NCBI GenBank assembly: GCA_038501625.1
Contig: JAZAYU010000353.1
Span: 124,001 to 188,000, forward strand
Direction: 5' to 3'
DNA length: 64,000 nt
Origin: Corbicula japonica
Lineage: Eukaryota; Mollusca; Bivalvia; Venerida; Cyrenidae
Part shown: positions 45,486-56,925 of the stretch, piece by piece
Position numbering within the stretch: the first letter of the stretch is position 1
Layout: the number at the start of each line of letters is the position of its first letter
Position numbers and translations under genes: made by a program
The notes under the pieces: generated by a model
What the model was told of the DNA's origin: nothing
Databases searched by the model: none
The model's input: only the letters and a program-made list of their open reading frames with translations

Positions 45486-46302
45486 AACACATTATTGTAG
45501 ATTAAAAAGGAACACCACCTAACAATCGAATAACAATTGAACTACATTTTAATTTAAGAGAGGTAATTGCTGAACTATTAGCGTTATTTATAATTGTTTA
45601 TTAACAAATGTTTTGTAACCACAAGAGCTGGATATATTTAAACAAAGGGAACGGCAGCTAAGTTTGACTGCAGATTTTCAAGAACAGTCTATTTCATGCA
45701 ATTATTACAGATATTTGTTTAAAGAAAGACTTGATTTCTTGTTTTCTAATGCTAAAAATAACAGGTAGGAAAGTGAATACTTTTCATTTTTGTTGAGTAT
45801 GGTTTAGTTCAAAGCAATGATGCATACGATTATGTTGACAGTCTATAGCCTCTACTGGGGAGCGAACCCGTATTGTCACGGCGCCTAGCCATACAATTCC
45901 GACAATGCTCCCGACTGAGCTAGCCGGGACAGCTCCAAAGAACATGAAGAAAGATTGATTGGATTTCCCTGATAAACGTTATCATCACTGCATGAAGTCG
46001 ATAAAGGATTGTTTTTAAAGCATTTACAGTACAGTCTTTATTTTACAATCTGGCTAGTTTAAGATGTCAAAATATATAAGTTATCTTTATAACTAATCAA
46101 CAAACTTACGCAGGGCGCATACAGGGCAACAAAATTTTGCACATCCCAAACTCGAGCAATTTTTTGCCGTCACGCCTTTACAATATTCAGCAACTTCGCC
46201 GTGACATGTGGATGAGTACAGAGAACAGTAATCCACTTGTGAATACACAAATGCCACAAAACATACACTGAACAGAAAATAATGTTTGATATTGTTGTTC
46301 AT
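45355..46302 (-). CDS. Secreted 12-cysteine peptide precursor, copy B (intact, unrecognised family)
   Basis: Exon 1 (46302-46110) encodes a signal peptide (residues 1 to about 22, ending FVAFVYSQ) and a first module. A phase-1 donor (C|GTAAGT) joins the acceptor at 45480, giving exon 2 (45479-45355). The precursor is 105 residues with 12 cysteines after the signal peptide: 26, 33, 41, 49, 54, 58, 59, 62, 70, 85, 91, 98, an even number compatible with six disulfides. The exon 1 module ends in C-x3-C-C-x2-C, loosely like ShKT domains; exon 2 reads ATC(x14)C(x5)C(x6)C and matches no family I can name. A possible third exon begins at 44631 after a TTTATTTCAG acceptor; splicing from 45359 would alter only the last residue. 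A TATA box (46553-46563) and a 48-bp minisatellite lie directly upstream. An antimicrobial or immune-effector role is inferred from the C1q neighbours only. Confidence 0.7.
45850..45932 (-). ncRNA. tRNA-like sequence in intron 1 of the peptide gene (SINE head or pseudogene)
   Basis: Minus strand GGCTAGCTCAGTCGGGAGCA fits the Pol III A-box, and GGGTTCGCTCCCC fits the B-box with correct spacing class. The anticodon-arm region is abnormal (ATTGTATGGCTAGGCGCC), so a working tRNA is unlikely. Confidence 0.6.
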
Positions 46303-46552
46303 TGTTTAAACGACCATACAACGACAGTGAGCCTTAAAAACAAATGTGAAAACATCCAAAATCGTGAATCGTGAATAGATAAGATTAATGAAAGTTGGCA
46401 CCGTACACATGGATATAAGCAAACATAGAACAAAGGGCGAAAGGAAAAGACAAATCTCAGACAATACGATTTTCTTTGTATGAAAGCATCGAAACCGATA
46501 GACTCCACTTTTAAAAATGTAGAGTCAGTCAATGATTCAAATATGATGTGAA

Positions 46553-46563
46553 CTATTTATATA
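46553..46563 (-). promoter_or_regulatory. TATA box of the cysteine-rich peptide gene (copy B)
   Basis: Minus-strand TATATAAATAG, about 250 bp upstream of the ATG at 46302 and about 30 bp downstream (in transcription sense) of a 48-bp minisatellite. An open frame starting near 46532 ends in a TGA that overlaps the main ATG (ATGA). Whether it is inside the transcript depends on the exact start site. Confidence 0.5.
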
Positions 46564-46589
46564 ATGTGTCTAACAATGTATCTACAATA

Positions 46590-47320
46590 TAATATCAGGC
46601 CAGTAACAGCGTTGTTCGTGCCATGTGGCTGCGAATATAACTTAATGCCAGTAACCGCGTTGCTTATGCCATGTGGCGGCGAAAATAACTTCATTCCAGT
46701 AACAGCGTTGTTTATGTCATGTGGCGGCGAATATAACTTAATGCCAGTAACCGCGTTGTTTATGTCATGTGGCGGCGAATATAACTTCATTCCAGTAACC
46801 GCGTTGTTTATGTCATGTGGCGGCGAATATAACTTAATGCCAGTAACCGTGTTGTTTATGTCATGTGGCGGCGAATATAACTTCATTCCAGTAACCGCAT
46901 TGTTTATGTCATGTGGCGGCGAATATAACTTAATGCTAGTAACCGCGTTGTTTATGTCACGTGGCGGCGAATATAACTTCATTCCAGTGACCGCGTTGTT
47001 TATGTCATGTGGCGGAGAATATAACTTAATGCCAGTAACCGCGTTGTCTATGCCATGTGGCGGCGAATATAACTTCATTCCAGTAACAGCGTTGTTTGTG
47101 CCATGTGGCGGCGAATATAACTTAATGCCAGTAACCGCGTTGTTTATGCCATGTGGCGGCGAATATAACTTCATTCCAGTAACAGCGTTGTTTATGCCAT
47201 GTGGCGGCGAATATAACTTCATTCCAGTTACAGCGTTGTTTGTGCCATGTGGCTGCGAATATAACTTAACGCCAGTAACAGCGTTATTTGTGCTATGTGG
47301 GGGCGAACATTTAGTCGGGG
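46590..47320. repeat. 48-bp minisatellite (about 15 units), open in one frame on each strand
   Basis: Unit CCAGTAACCGCGTTGTTTAT then GYCATGTGGCGGCGAATATA and ACTTMATT; every second unit differs (ACTTAATG / ACTTCATT), giving a 96-bp higher-order period. Because 48 is divisible by three and units lack stops, frames of about 256 and 264 codons appear on opposite strands. It begins about 30 bp upstream of the peptide gene's TATA box. Confidence 0.9.
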
Positions 47321-47694
47321 TTGTCACTTTGCAAATATTAACTCTTAAGCGTTTCTAGATGAATTGAAAATGGTTAAGAGAAGCCAAATACACAATTACA
47401 GATCTCATCAGGTAGACCAGTAGAGATGCAAATAATAATTAAAGGCTAAAATGTAAAAATAAGTTTTTAATTTGAATAATTGTCGTAGAGATCACCAATA
47501 CACACATTCCTACAAAAAATAACGAGAACATGATAGCAATTGTGTCATTGAATGTGTAACAACTGTTATTATTAGATTTGACCTGGTTTCCTAAACATGC
47601 ATCTAGAGCGCATAAGTTATTGAATATATACAACATATCTTGCGAAACTCTAGTCGATTTTACGTTCGTTGAATAATAAATCTTAATATAATTA

Positions 47695-47790
47695 CGTTGC
47701 CTTTAAGTTTCTTTTTTATTTCATTACTTTGACTTTAAGTTTCTTTTTTATTTCATTACTTTTCCTTTTAGTTTCTTTTTTATTTCGCGA
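47695..47790. repeat. ~32-bp tandem repeat, three units
   Basis: TTTAAGTTTCTTTTTTATTT CATTACTTTGAC and two near copies. Confidence 0.8.
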
Positions 47791-48099
47791 ACTGTAGTAC
47801 TTTTTAATGGTATCGGCTTTACCTAGCCTTTAATGTGATACTTCCATCTACTATTTTTTGTTGTTTTTGTCTGAGAAAGGAAAAACATATAATATTTATT
47901 TATCTTTTGCATGACAGCTGCATCTTGTGCCATATAAGTGAATAAAAATATCTGTTATGAATTGTCACTATTTCATGCTCATTCTTTGCATACGCTCATA
48001 CGTTTTAGAAGTATGCAGCATTGTTGGAAGTTTCTCCAGATCTATACAACAGAAAAACAAATAGGGAAATACTGAAAGCTGTCAAACCAAACTGTAATA

Positions 48100-48720
48100 T
48101 TAGTTTAGGCTGAAATTATGAGTAGTTATGGAAATGTACATCGATGTAACCAAAGAAACGTTAATCACATTTTAATATTTAGTTTATTTATATAAAAGAT
48201 AATTATAAGGTGCTCTGATAAACACAGAGTCTCCAGTTTATTTTAGCTTTGGTGATGTTCTGAAATAAATAAATAAATAAATAAGAAAGATGGACTGAAC
48301 ATCGTGGTGATTTATTCGTTATTTACAGCAGCAAAATGACGTTTTCTCATAAAGAAAAAATAACAATTTCAAGCTTCAATTTTATTCATAATATTTCTCA
48401 GTTTGTTAAATAACAAAAGCATGAGACGTGCATTTATATATATTTAAACGAATAATTCCCATGTGCATGGCAGCTTAAAGAGGACAACAAGGTGTACGAT
48501 GATAAATGATAATTAGCATTTTCCAGCCTTTGCTGTTTCGTGAATGAGTGAACCGATGTGCATACCGAAATGACTTGTAGACTACTTGGTTACTGGAACA
48601 CATCGGAAGTGAGCACCACAGTGGAGACCGTCGGCACTATGCCCCGTGTGGACCATTGTCAAAGGAAAGTAAGCACGCATGCACGTCGCGTTTTCCTCTG
48701 TAATGCATATAGAGCCGGAA
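48100..48720. repeat. Locus duplication unit C (shortened)
   Basis: Matches the TTTATATAAAAGATAA, CTCCAGTTTATTTTAGCTTT, GTTCTGAAATAAAT and peptide exon 2 landmarks of units A and B, but has no C1q gene. Confidence 0.7.
48582..48697 (-). pseudogene. Cysteine-rich peptide exon 2, copy C (lost one cysteine)
   Basis: Same acceptor context (TTACAG) and reading as copies A and B: ENATCMRAY, then TGHSADGLHC, FRCVPVTK and TAG. The second cysteine of the module (GHC) is Ser (GHS), so one of the expected disulfides would be broken. As in copy A, ACCAA|GTAGTC could act as a donor to an acceptor near 48260, extending to KTSPKLK and a stop. Its exon 1 counterpart at 49161-49250 is frameshifted. Probably non-functional, although the exon itself is open. 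Confidence 0.6.
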
Positions 48721-49160
48721 GTTGAACGTCCCTTTTTGTTTTTAAATTATAAGTGATGTTTCTATATAATATTAAATTGATTGATATAGTGATTCAACAG
48801 GAATGATTGTTATCTAGTATTGAATCACTTAAATGAAGTTAAATTAATATAAAACAACACAAAAACAATCGAAAGTAATGATGAAAATGTTTATGTCAAC
48901 ATACTAGTTACGAAGTAAACAGTTGGAAATCTGGTTATGTAAAATGTAAAGATAACCCTAGAAGTATACCTAGCCAACCATGCTGGAAACAGACATATAT
49001 ATACTATCCAAAAAAATAGTTCTAGTATCCCTTCCACACACAACGAGTGTCATTCTGCATGGTTTAAAATGAGCAGATTTACATCAAGTGAGGTAATTGA
49101 AACTGATACCCACAAGCTCTTCAAGCAATCATTTCTTGTTATTATTTTTAACAAACTTAC

Positions 49161-49259
49161 GTAGAGCACACGCAGTACAAAAAATGGTTCGCATAGTGAC
49201 ACTGAAACCGAGCAGACGTGTGCAGTCACGCCTATGCAATATTCAGTGTGATTTAACAA
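49161..49259 (-). pseudogene. Cysteine-rich peptide exon 1, copy C (frameshifted remnant)
   Basis: The minus strand retains EYCIGVTA (compare EYCKGVTA in copy B) and ends at the same donor, TAC|GTAAGTTTG, including the intron start. Between these the copy is about five bases longer than copy B, so the frame that fits the donor (ending CTACAL) meets a TGA upstream. No signal-peptide sequence is found 5' of it. Confidence 0.6.
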
Positions 49260-49587
49260 TTTTTACTTGTTACTATGGTAACCAGAGAAGTTGATAATAA
49301 AAACAAACCAACAGCAATTTCAAATACTGGCAGACAGGTTACTGTACTGGACCATTAAAATGCACTACAATTTCTGCAAAAGTCTCCACATTTTCATACT
49401 GAAAAAGTAGTTTTTTTGGAAATTTTACTTAAACTGCATAGCATTAAAAAGTTAGACATAATGTTCAATTGAAATGAATGAAGAGTTCAGCTGGTTATTT
49501 TATTAGAATATTTCAGTAGTGACAGAATGTTTGCTCTTTTTAAAAAGTATTCACTTACTGTAACCTCAATCCTTAATGTATTTGCAG

Positions 49588-49770
49588 TTGGTTGTTACGG
49601 CATATGACAGTCTGTCTACACATCGTGTTGCCACGGCTACAGTGACAATCCAAGTGACCCGTAATCCAAGCACTCCAGTGTTTGAGCTGACATCGCACCA
49701 GACAACCGGTAATGAATATTTCCCCTTGGGAAGATTGATCTTAAATATCTCAGCAACAGATCCGGACAGT
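49588..49770 (+). CDS. Orphan exon of a cadherin-repeat protein (partial gene)
   Basis: Acceptor TTTGCAG before 49588 and donor AGT|GTAAGT after 49770 enclose 61 codons, phase 0 at both ends. The reading LVVTAYDSLS, ATATVTIQVT and NPSTPVF is the end of one extracellular cadherin repeat and the linker to the next. GRLILNISATDPDS is the beginning of the following repeat, with its calcium-binding A-T-D-P-D motif. Cadherin genes of the protocadherin/FAT type have this arrangement. No second cadherin exon was found in the window, so either its neighbours lie beyond long introns outside the window (at least 14 kb to the right) or this is an isolated copied exon. Confidence 0.75.
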
Positions 49771-52700
49771 GTAAGTTTTCATTTAATGTTTGGAAGTCAT
49801 TCGATCAACCACACTAAAACCCCTCGATCTACCCTTGGTTGATAACTACTATCTTTTCTTAGTGTCTATGATACCTGGGTATCAGTTACATTACAGAAAC
49901 ATATACTTTGTGTTTATTTTTAAAAATCACAAAAATATAAATCCTGGAAGGTATCAATACTATCACATACAAGTCTTGATTATTTTACATAAAATATGGC
50001 CTCAGTCAATATTCAACCATATTTTGCATGTAGGAAAGTCAGTTGGTGACAGACTCTGCTTCATATGGCTAATATGGGAACCTGGTTATAATTCTAAATG
50101 GTCTGTTAAAAAGTCAGATGTTAAGTGGTATTAATGAGTAGAGTAAGCAAAGGGAATTAAATAAATTAGTTGATGATGTAGATTCTGGCCAATAAATAGC
50201 GACAACCACGCACCGGTTAGACGAATTATTGCGCAATCGGTGTTTTAGTGAAAAGCTGACCTCAAAATACATCCCTTCTGTTCCGCGATGCTATGGAATC
50301 ACTTGAGCGATGGTCCACCGTCGCCCAAATAAAAATAGCACAAGAAATACAAGTTTTAGCTTTCCAAAAAGCTAGTCGGTCATTAGCAAATAAATTAAAA
50401 GAATAAATAGGTACTATGTATTCGTTCATGTATTTACTTTTGGACCAATGTAAGTCAATGATATGGCCAGTTTTCTGTCGATCAAAGTCACACAGACTGT
50501 ATCTGACAAACTATTTGTGAATTTAGTTGATGTTTCAAGTTTCAAGTTTATTTCCATTTACATTTCTCTGTATGTACAAACATAAACAAGAGAACATATA
50601 AACATTGTACAATTCTGTTACTTTAAAGCATGCAAACAAAGTTGAACGGCTGATGTTTGATTTATTGAAACATGAAGAATACGTGTACGGGCTAAAGGCA
50701 TCAATATAAATAATCATGTCTCTAGTAGACGTTATTTTTTTTCAGGACGTGTAGAAATAATTACGTTGTTTAAGCACCAGCGAATCTGATGAATATGTTA
50801 CATTAACGCGAATGCTCAAAGAGGTACCATAGAACTTTCCACAGTTGATACTTATTTGTACATTGAGAGAAAAGCCACGCTTATAATATTCAGTATTCAT
50901 TACCAACATTCATAAAATGTAGTTTTAGTTGGTTCAGCAGATCTCGTCAAACTTGAAGTTGACGAGCGTTAAAAGACAGTAATAGATGAAAAGGGAACTT
51001 TGAAAGCCACCGAACACGACAAATATGAAAATACTGCAGGCTCGGTTTGATTGCGCCTGTTCATGGGCAGTAATGGGAATGCTTATTACTGCCCACGCCG
51101 CCTAGCCCCGGGTTGAGCGCAACTCAGTAATTACACCATTAAATAGTACAATTTCGATCCATCCCAAACGATGGTATGCATATGGCGGTGAACATGGAAC
51201 CTTCAATGAGGTATTTTCAGAGTAATACCATTCCATGTTCAGCGGCGTATGGTCCCCAGATAAAAGAATGGGTTTGCCCTAAACGAGAAAACAATGGGCG
51301 GAAATAAACAGAATAGAATTTTGACAGGGGATCTTAGAATATAAATCCTGCATATCACAGACTACGCCAAAGGCAAAATTTAAAAAGCAGGAAGTATATC
51401 CTTGGGGGTGATTGGACAATATCCAAATCGACATTGGCTGGGATATTGAAACCACCTATCTATAAACTGGCCGAAAAATTAAAACAAAAGGAATTTTAGA
51501 AGTACTATAAACATAGTACATAAGTATCGTGCTCAACGACCTTCAAAGGACGTAACTGATAACAGCACTGATTGAATGTACGGGGAGACTGTTTACAGCC
51601 GCCACACGGCACAAACAACGCTACTGTGATATTGAAATAAATTAGGATGCTGATGCATTTATTACTTTCACTTATGCTTTATGCTGCTATTATCTTTTGT
51701 TTTTGTTTGAACGATTTTCTGTAAAACTATTAAAGGAACTCAAGAAGCACTATTTGTATTTAAATTAATCTATCATCATAAAAATTGTCGTTATGCCACT
51801 GTTCTGAAAACAACTTCTTCTTTACTTTAAAGGCTTGTTTTGCATTCCTTGCAGTATATTCTAGTAGATCGCCCTTACATAGAAATGATAGTGCTTGCGT
51901 TGTCTACCTTACTGTACTTGTCAAAATAATGTTATCGTTTAGTATCCCAAGACTGAAATCAGATCCGTTATATTGCATGTGTATGGGGAAGCAGTCATTG
52001 GGGTCACGGGCATCCCCGGAAATCTTTTACAAGTAAAACTCAATTTGGATTGCAACTGCGACGAGTCCAACCGTTCACTATAGACCCCAAGAAGAGAACG
52101 CATAGATATATGCGGTTTTGAGAGGGAATATGGGAATCAAAATAAATCAATTCGTATTTCGTTAATAATGCATATATTCAAGGGCAAGTTTTGAACTTTA
52201 TGGCGGCGAAAGTTTTGTAACATAAATTAAATAGTTAAAGTTTAAATGATAAAAATACAGATGCACGTATAGAATGGTTACCAAGTTTCTATTTCAAAAC
52301 AATCGTTTAAGTTTTGTTTTCTTAAAATAGATTAAAAGGTCACTTTGAAAACCACCGAAGACGAAAAATGTGAAAATATTACAGGCTCGGTTTCATTGAG
52401 CCTGTTAAAGACTTTAAAGCATATCAAAAACATAAAATACCGCACCGTAATTAGAGCTCCAACTTGGATATCAAAAGGACAGGGAAATAGATAGATCTAA
52501 AAAAACATGGCAGTTTTTGTGCAACAAGCTCAAAACGAGGCACTTTTATGCAAATCTTTGAGAAAGAGCATAATACATGTATATAAATGTCCCTCTAAAT
52601 GAGTAATTGCGAATAAAAGATAAAATGTAATGTTCATAACTAATGAAGACATGGGTAGTCATCAAACCAACTAGGTTTAAACTCTCGCATCTCAGATTAT

Positions 52701-53817
52701 TTCAATAGTGCGCTCGTGAAATGCAAAAGTGTGTAATTATGGATTGAAATTATATTTCAACAAACTTGACTAACTAAGTACTTGTAACTGAGGTAACGTG
52801 TCGCCATTTATCCTATAAATTGATATCAGACAAGTTCAATAAACAAAATCATTATTGATGCTTCCACGCTGAATGTGTAATCATAACCTCATGTGGCCAT
52901 CCTAGTCGTTTATCTCTCTCGTCCGCAGCTTATTGGTCGTATTGATGACTGTCTTTTAGCGTAGCGCCGCCCAATTGACTACACTTATGATATTAGATAA
53001 AAATATTGCCCATGCTGATCTCCTATGTTTCTTTAAACAATGGCCATGTCACATTCGCTAAACCTCCGGTATCTTGTGATAACATTCACCAAATTTGCAC
53101 TGGAAATCACAAACAAATTGCAAAATCGCTGATCCCCCCCCCCCTTTTTGTTACTTTAAACAATGATCACCTCACTTCGCTAAACTTCCGTTAACTTCTG
53201 AGAACATTCGCAACATTTGCACTGGAAAGCGCAAAAAGCAAAATCTCTCTTTAAAAGACAATATTTTGACAATTAAGCAAGTTCTGAGCATTCGTTTCCT
53301 CCTAAATGCTTGTTTAAAACATCCCCTCGTTTACTAAGCCTCTACTGTTTCACGACCGTATGTTTGGTGATTTATACCACAAGAAAGAAATTTTTAAAAC
53401 TAACACATGGGTAGAAGTGTTCATCAATTTTCAAAGTCAATGCATGGACATGAGTTTTTTTTGAAACCCGCATAATGTCATCTAACATGTCATACACTGA
53501 AATTGACATCATTAAAACTAACAAACAAAAACAGGAAAATGTGCGAGAACCACCAATATTACATGTTTAAGTTCAGCATTCCAACGAAATTGTTGAAGAT
53601 CACAATAGTAAATTTAATAATTTGAGTCCCTGTCAGGCTGCTCATCCCCCCACCCTAGAACAGTGACGAAATTTTGTTGTTGAACTCTAGATTTTGGAAA
53701 AAAATTTTGGTTGAACGTGTATGCTAATGACCGACTAGCTTTTTGTAAACTTTTGTTTACAGACAGCCTTTCCCGCAAAACAATCTGAACTCATCGGACA
53801 GTGTCTACACACCATCT
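49771..53817. other. Non-coding stretch right of the cadherin exon
   Basis: No supported gene. Contains copies of the CGACAAATATGAAAATA repeat (about 51010, 52345), a hairpin at about 51175-51250 (ATATGGCGGTGAACATGGAA / inverted TTCCATGTTCAGCGGCGTAT), a ~120-bp tandem duplication at about 53018-53250, and half of a 23-bp inverted pair (50367-50389 with 53723-53745). Confidence 0.5.
53018..53250. repeat. ~120-bp tandem duplication
   Basis: TTTAAACAATGGCCATGTCA ... ATTTGCACTGGAAATC is repeated as TTTAAACAATGATCACCTCA ... ATTTGCACTGGAAAGC; a run of about 14 C separates them. Confidence 0.75.
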
Positions 53818-53837
53818 CTCTGATGTACGTAGGGACG

Positions 53838-53882
53838 CGCCATCTTGGATTTTGGGACTACTTTTAGCAACAAGATGGCGGC
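53838..53882. promoter_or_regulatory. Promoter-like segment: paired YY1 sites
   Basis: CGCCATCTTGG (53838-53848) and CAAGATGGCGGC (53871-53882) are inverted copies of the YY1 core used at many TATA-less start sites; a further GGCGCCATG lies near 53985. No long coding frame starts here. Confidence 0.45.
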
Positions 53883-56386
53883 CCCCATGGTCATTCTCAA
53901 ATATTTTCTATTTTTTTAACATCATCGCAAATTTAGAGAGCGACCCTAATCTCTGCAATGAAACTTGAACGCATTGTTCGAACGGCGCCATGTTTGTTTA
54001 CTATCCGAAAGAACTATATTTTAGCGTAGGCGTTTTGGGTTAGACATATCCTTCCACCAGATACATCCGAGGCACGATCGCCGATTAGGCGGAATTGGCC
54101 GAGTAGTTCCGATTGTCCCGCAAAAGTCGGAGCGTGCTCGATTGGAAATTCCGACATTTAGAACAGGGAGAACTCCAATCGAGTGCGTCGGAACTGTGTT
54201 CTGGCAGCGTTCTACCCATTCCATCGAAATAGGTGGTGTGAATCGGTCAGTGTTTTATACTGCACCAAACTGAAATATTTTTAGATACGGGTTTTTTTGC
54301 CATTAAATAAGATAATGGTTACATTTCAGTACTATGCCAAGAATTTCACCAACATAAATACCAGAAATAGTGTTATTTTTCAGTAAATTATAAATATTGC
54401 TTTTTGTTGACTGATCTAAAAACTAGGAAAACTTAGTTGAACTATGAAGTATGGCTTATTAAGACCATTAGGAGTTCTTTAGACTTCAAAAGATATAATA
54501 AACATGCAGTTATGTAACACTTTTTATAAAAACCTATCATGATTCTGTTCCGACATCCAATCTCACTCGTTTGGCAGATTCTTAGACTCTTTCTCCGTCG
54601 TTATCAGAAAAAAAACGACTGTTGTAAACCAAAAAACTAGAGGCCTCTGATTGGCTTCTGGATTACGTCAAGCCTGTTCTCTGTATCTATTTAAAAAAAA
54701 ATTCTCCAGCTTCTTATCAACTAAGCCTATTGCTCATTACAATAATTCAACATAACACTTGATTAAAGAGTAAATATAAACCATTTGTAAAAAAGAAAAG
54801 AAGAGGTACAGCTTATACTGTATTAAACAAGCATCTAGAAGGTGTAAACGTCGCCCTGAACGACAGGATATGGCAAACAGTGTGCAGTATTTGTGCAACT
54901 CGAATGGTTAACATTTAAACCCCCGACGCACTACGCCAGCGGTGGTTACAAGCGTCGTAACAATACAGATACAGATCTCATCATAATATGCATTCCAAAC
55001 ATATGAATGGCAATAAATCAGTGACCGACATTTAAGTGGCATCAAATTGCTATCAGCAACTCTGCTGTGATAACGGTAAACATACATCTTGTAATATGAC
55101 TCCGAGTTCGTTGTATTTTTTAATCTAACTCCAACTGGTGTTGTTAATCTCCAGCAGCAGTATGTACTTTACTTGCAAGCTTGGGGAATACCGCCTATTT
55201 TAAACCTCGAGGAAAGATAACTGAAGCTCGCTAAGGATTCTCTGGCGACTATAATCGCCAGACAAAATTGGTTTACTACTGTCGCTGTCTGCTGAAAGTA
55301 CAGACATGCGCAGTGAAACAGTCAAGCAGATTCTGTGGAAGAGCCGGAATTTGATTCTGGCACAGTTCCGACAGCCCAATAGAGCACGCCCGGTTATTCA
55401 TTAGTCTCTAAGAAAAACATAAACGATGTTGCTTTTGACCAACAAAATCAATATAACGGATTGAATCTATTTCATATATGGGATCATCCTGAACAGTTGT
55501 TTGAATCAAATAACGTAACAGTTCAATTCATACACAAATAATATTTTGCTATGAAGGTTTTCATCACGTGACTTTCTAAAAAAAGACGCATAACATTTTT
55601 TCTACACCCTGTAGAAAATACAACACACGTATGTTTATATAATTTAACATGTCGTTATATATCGGCTCAATTTCTGATTTGATGTTACTACAACGTCCAG
55701 ATATTGTTTCATCAACATTTAGAAGACTTTTCTTGCAAATAGGGAGAAAGGAATAGCATTCCCAAGCTCTAGACGGGCGGCTTTGTCTAAAGTGACCACG
55801 TCCGGTGCCGCTGTTAACCGGTGTTACCCTTCAAAGTTCAAGTTTGGGTGTAAGACCTGTAAATAGACTTCCCTATATAAACTATAGTAAACATGACATG
55901 TTTCAAAAGGCTGGCAATCATAGCTGGTACCATTTTAATAAGGGCTAACTTACATGCTTTTAAAGCTAATTGTTTCTACTGTCCATTTCCAGCAAGAAAA
56001 GTAGGGGTCATGTATCAATTAACAGAGATTTGACACCTTGAAACCGGTGGTCTGTTTTTTTCACTTCTGTGTGAACTTCAAAACTGTTTTACATATGCCG
56101 TCCTAAAACCAGGGCCTTTTTTCATATACTGCATTTCCAAACATAAATTTGCTATCAGTGTGTCAGTAAAAGCATCTCATTTACTTAACATGTTCCTTTC
56201 AGGCCATACTAGCCATTTAATGCCCCCAAAAGGCAAAAAAATTGGGACTACTTAGTGTCAGCCATTATCTGACTAGCCCGAGTAGGAACATCCGCTGGAC
56301 TATTTACAAGTAATTAGCCTTTGGTCCATTATAATATGTCGGTCATCAGGATGACCGACAATCATCAGGATGACCGACATTAAAGA

Positions 56387-56443
56387 GCGCATGCGCGCGG
56401 CGGTCGATGACGGAAATTATCGGAAATATGAAAAAATGGCGGC
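56387..56443. promoter_or_regulatory. Promoter-like segment: NRF1 and YY1 sites
   Basis: GCGCATGCGCGC (56387-56398) fits NRF1 and AAAATGGCGGCC (about 56433-56444) fits YY1. The flanks are CpG-richer than average, and a tandem ATCAGGATGACCGACA pair precedes them. Downstream exon not identified. Confidence 0.45.
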
Positions 56444-56793
56444 CCCCTTGCTCAATAGAGGATTAGCTTGCCCGGCGAACATTGTCTTAAAATTAACGAT
56501 CTTTATGATATTTCATTGACTGATAAATGTAGGTATTTAGTTCTTCAATACTGATATTAACAAAAATAGTCGGGACTAACATGCTGTCGCATATTTCGTG
56601 GTTTGACCTAGTCTTCGAAAATTTCGTTTCTCACTCCAGTTTTTTTTTAATCGGCGGAAGGCTTAGGACGGTGGCCTTAATCTGTTCATGAATTGAAATT
56701 AGACAAAATACAAATACGATCACGTTTTACTCTCCTGACCTGTCGTCCTGAGCCTTAGGGTATTGGGGGTGGGGGTGGGGGTTCCGGTTGTGT

Positions 56794-56925
56794 GTAATAC
56801 AAACCAGTGAGCTGTGTAATGCAATCAAGTGAGCTTTGTAATACAAACAAGTAAGCTGTGTAATGCAATCAAGTAAGCTTTGTAATACAATAAAGTATGC
56901 TGTGTAATACAATCGAGTAAGCTAT
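56794..56925. repeat. 22-bp tandem repeat, six units (44-bp dimers)
   Basis: GTAATACAAACAAGTAAGCT GT alternating with GTAATGCAATCAAGTRAGCT TT. Confidence 0.85.

Noticed and set aside
46557..47358. Long open frames (about 256 and 264 codons) on both strands
   Set aside because: They are created by a stop-free 48-bp minisatellite; no signal peptide, splice context or non-repeat domain supports a protein.
54021..54224. 67-codon minus-strand frame in CpG-richer DNA
   Set aside because: No splice sites, domains or homology that I can recognise.
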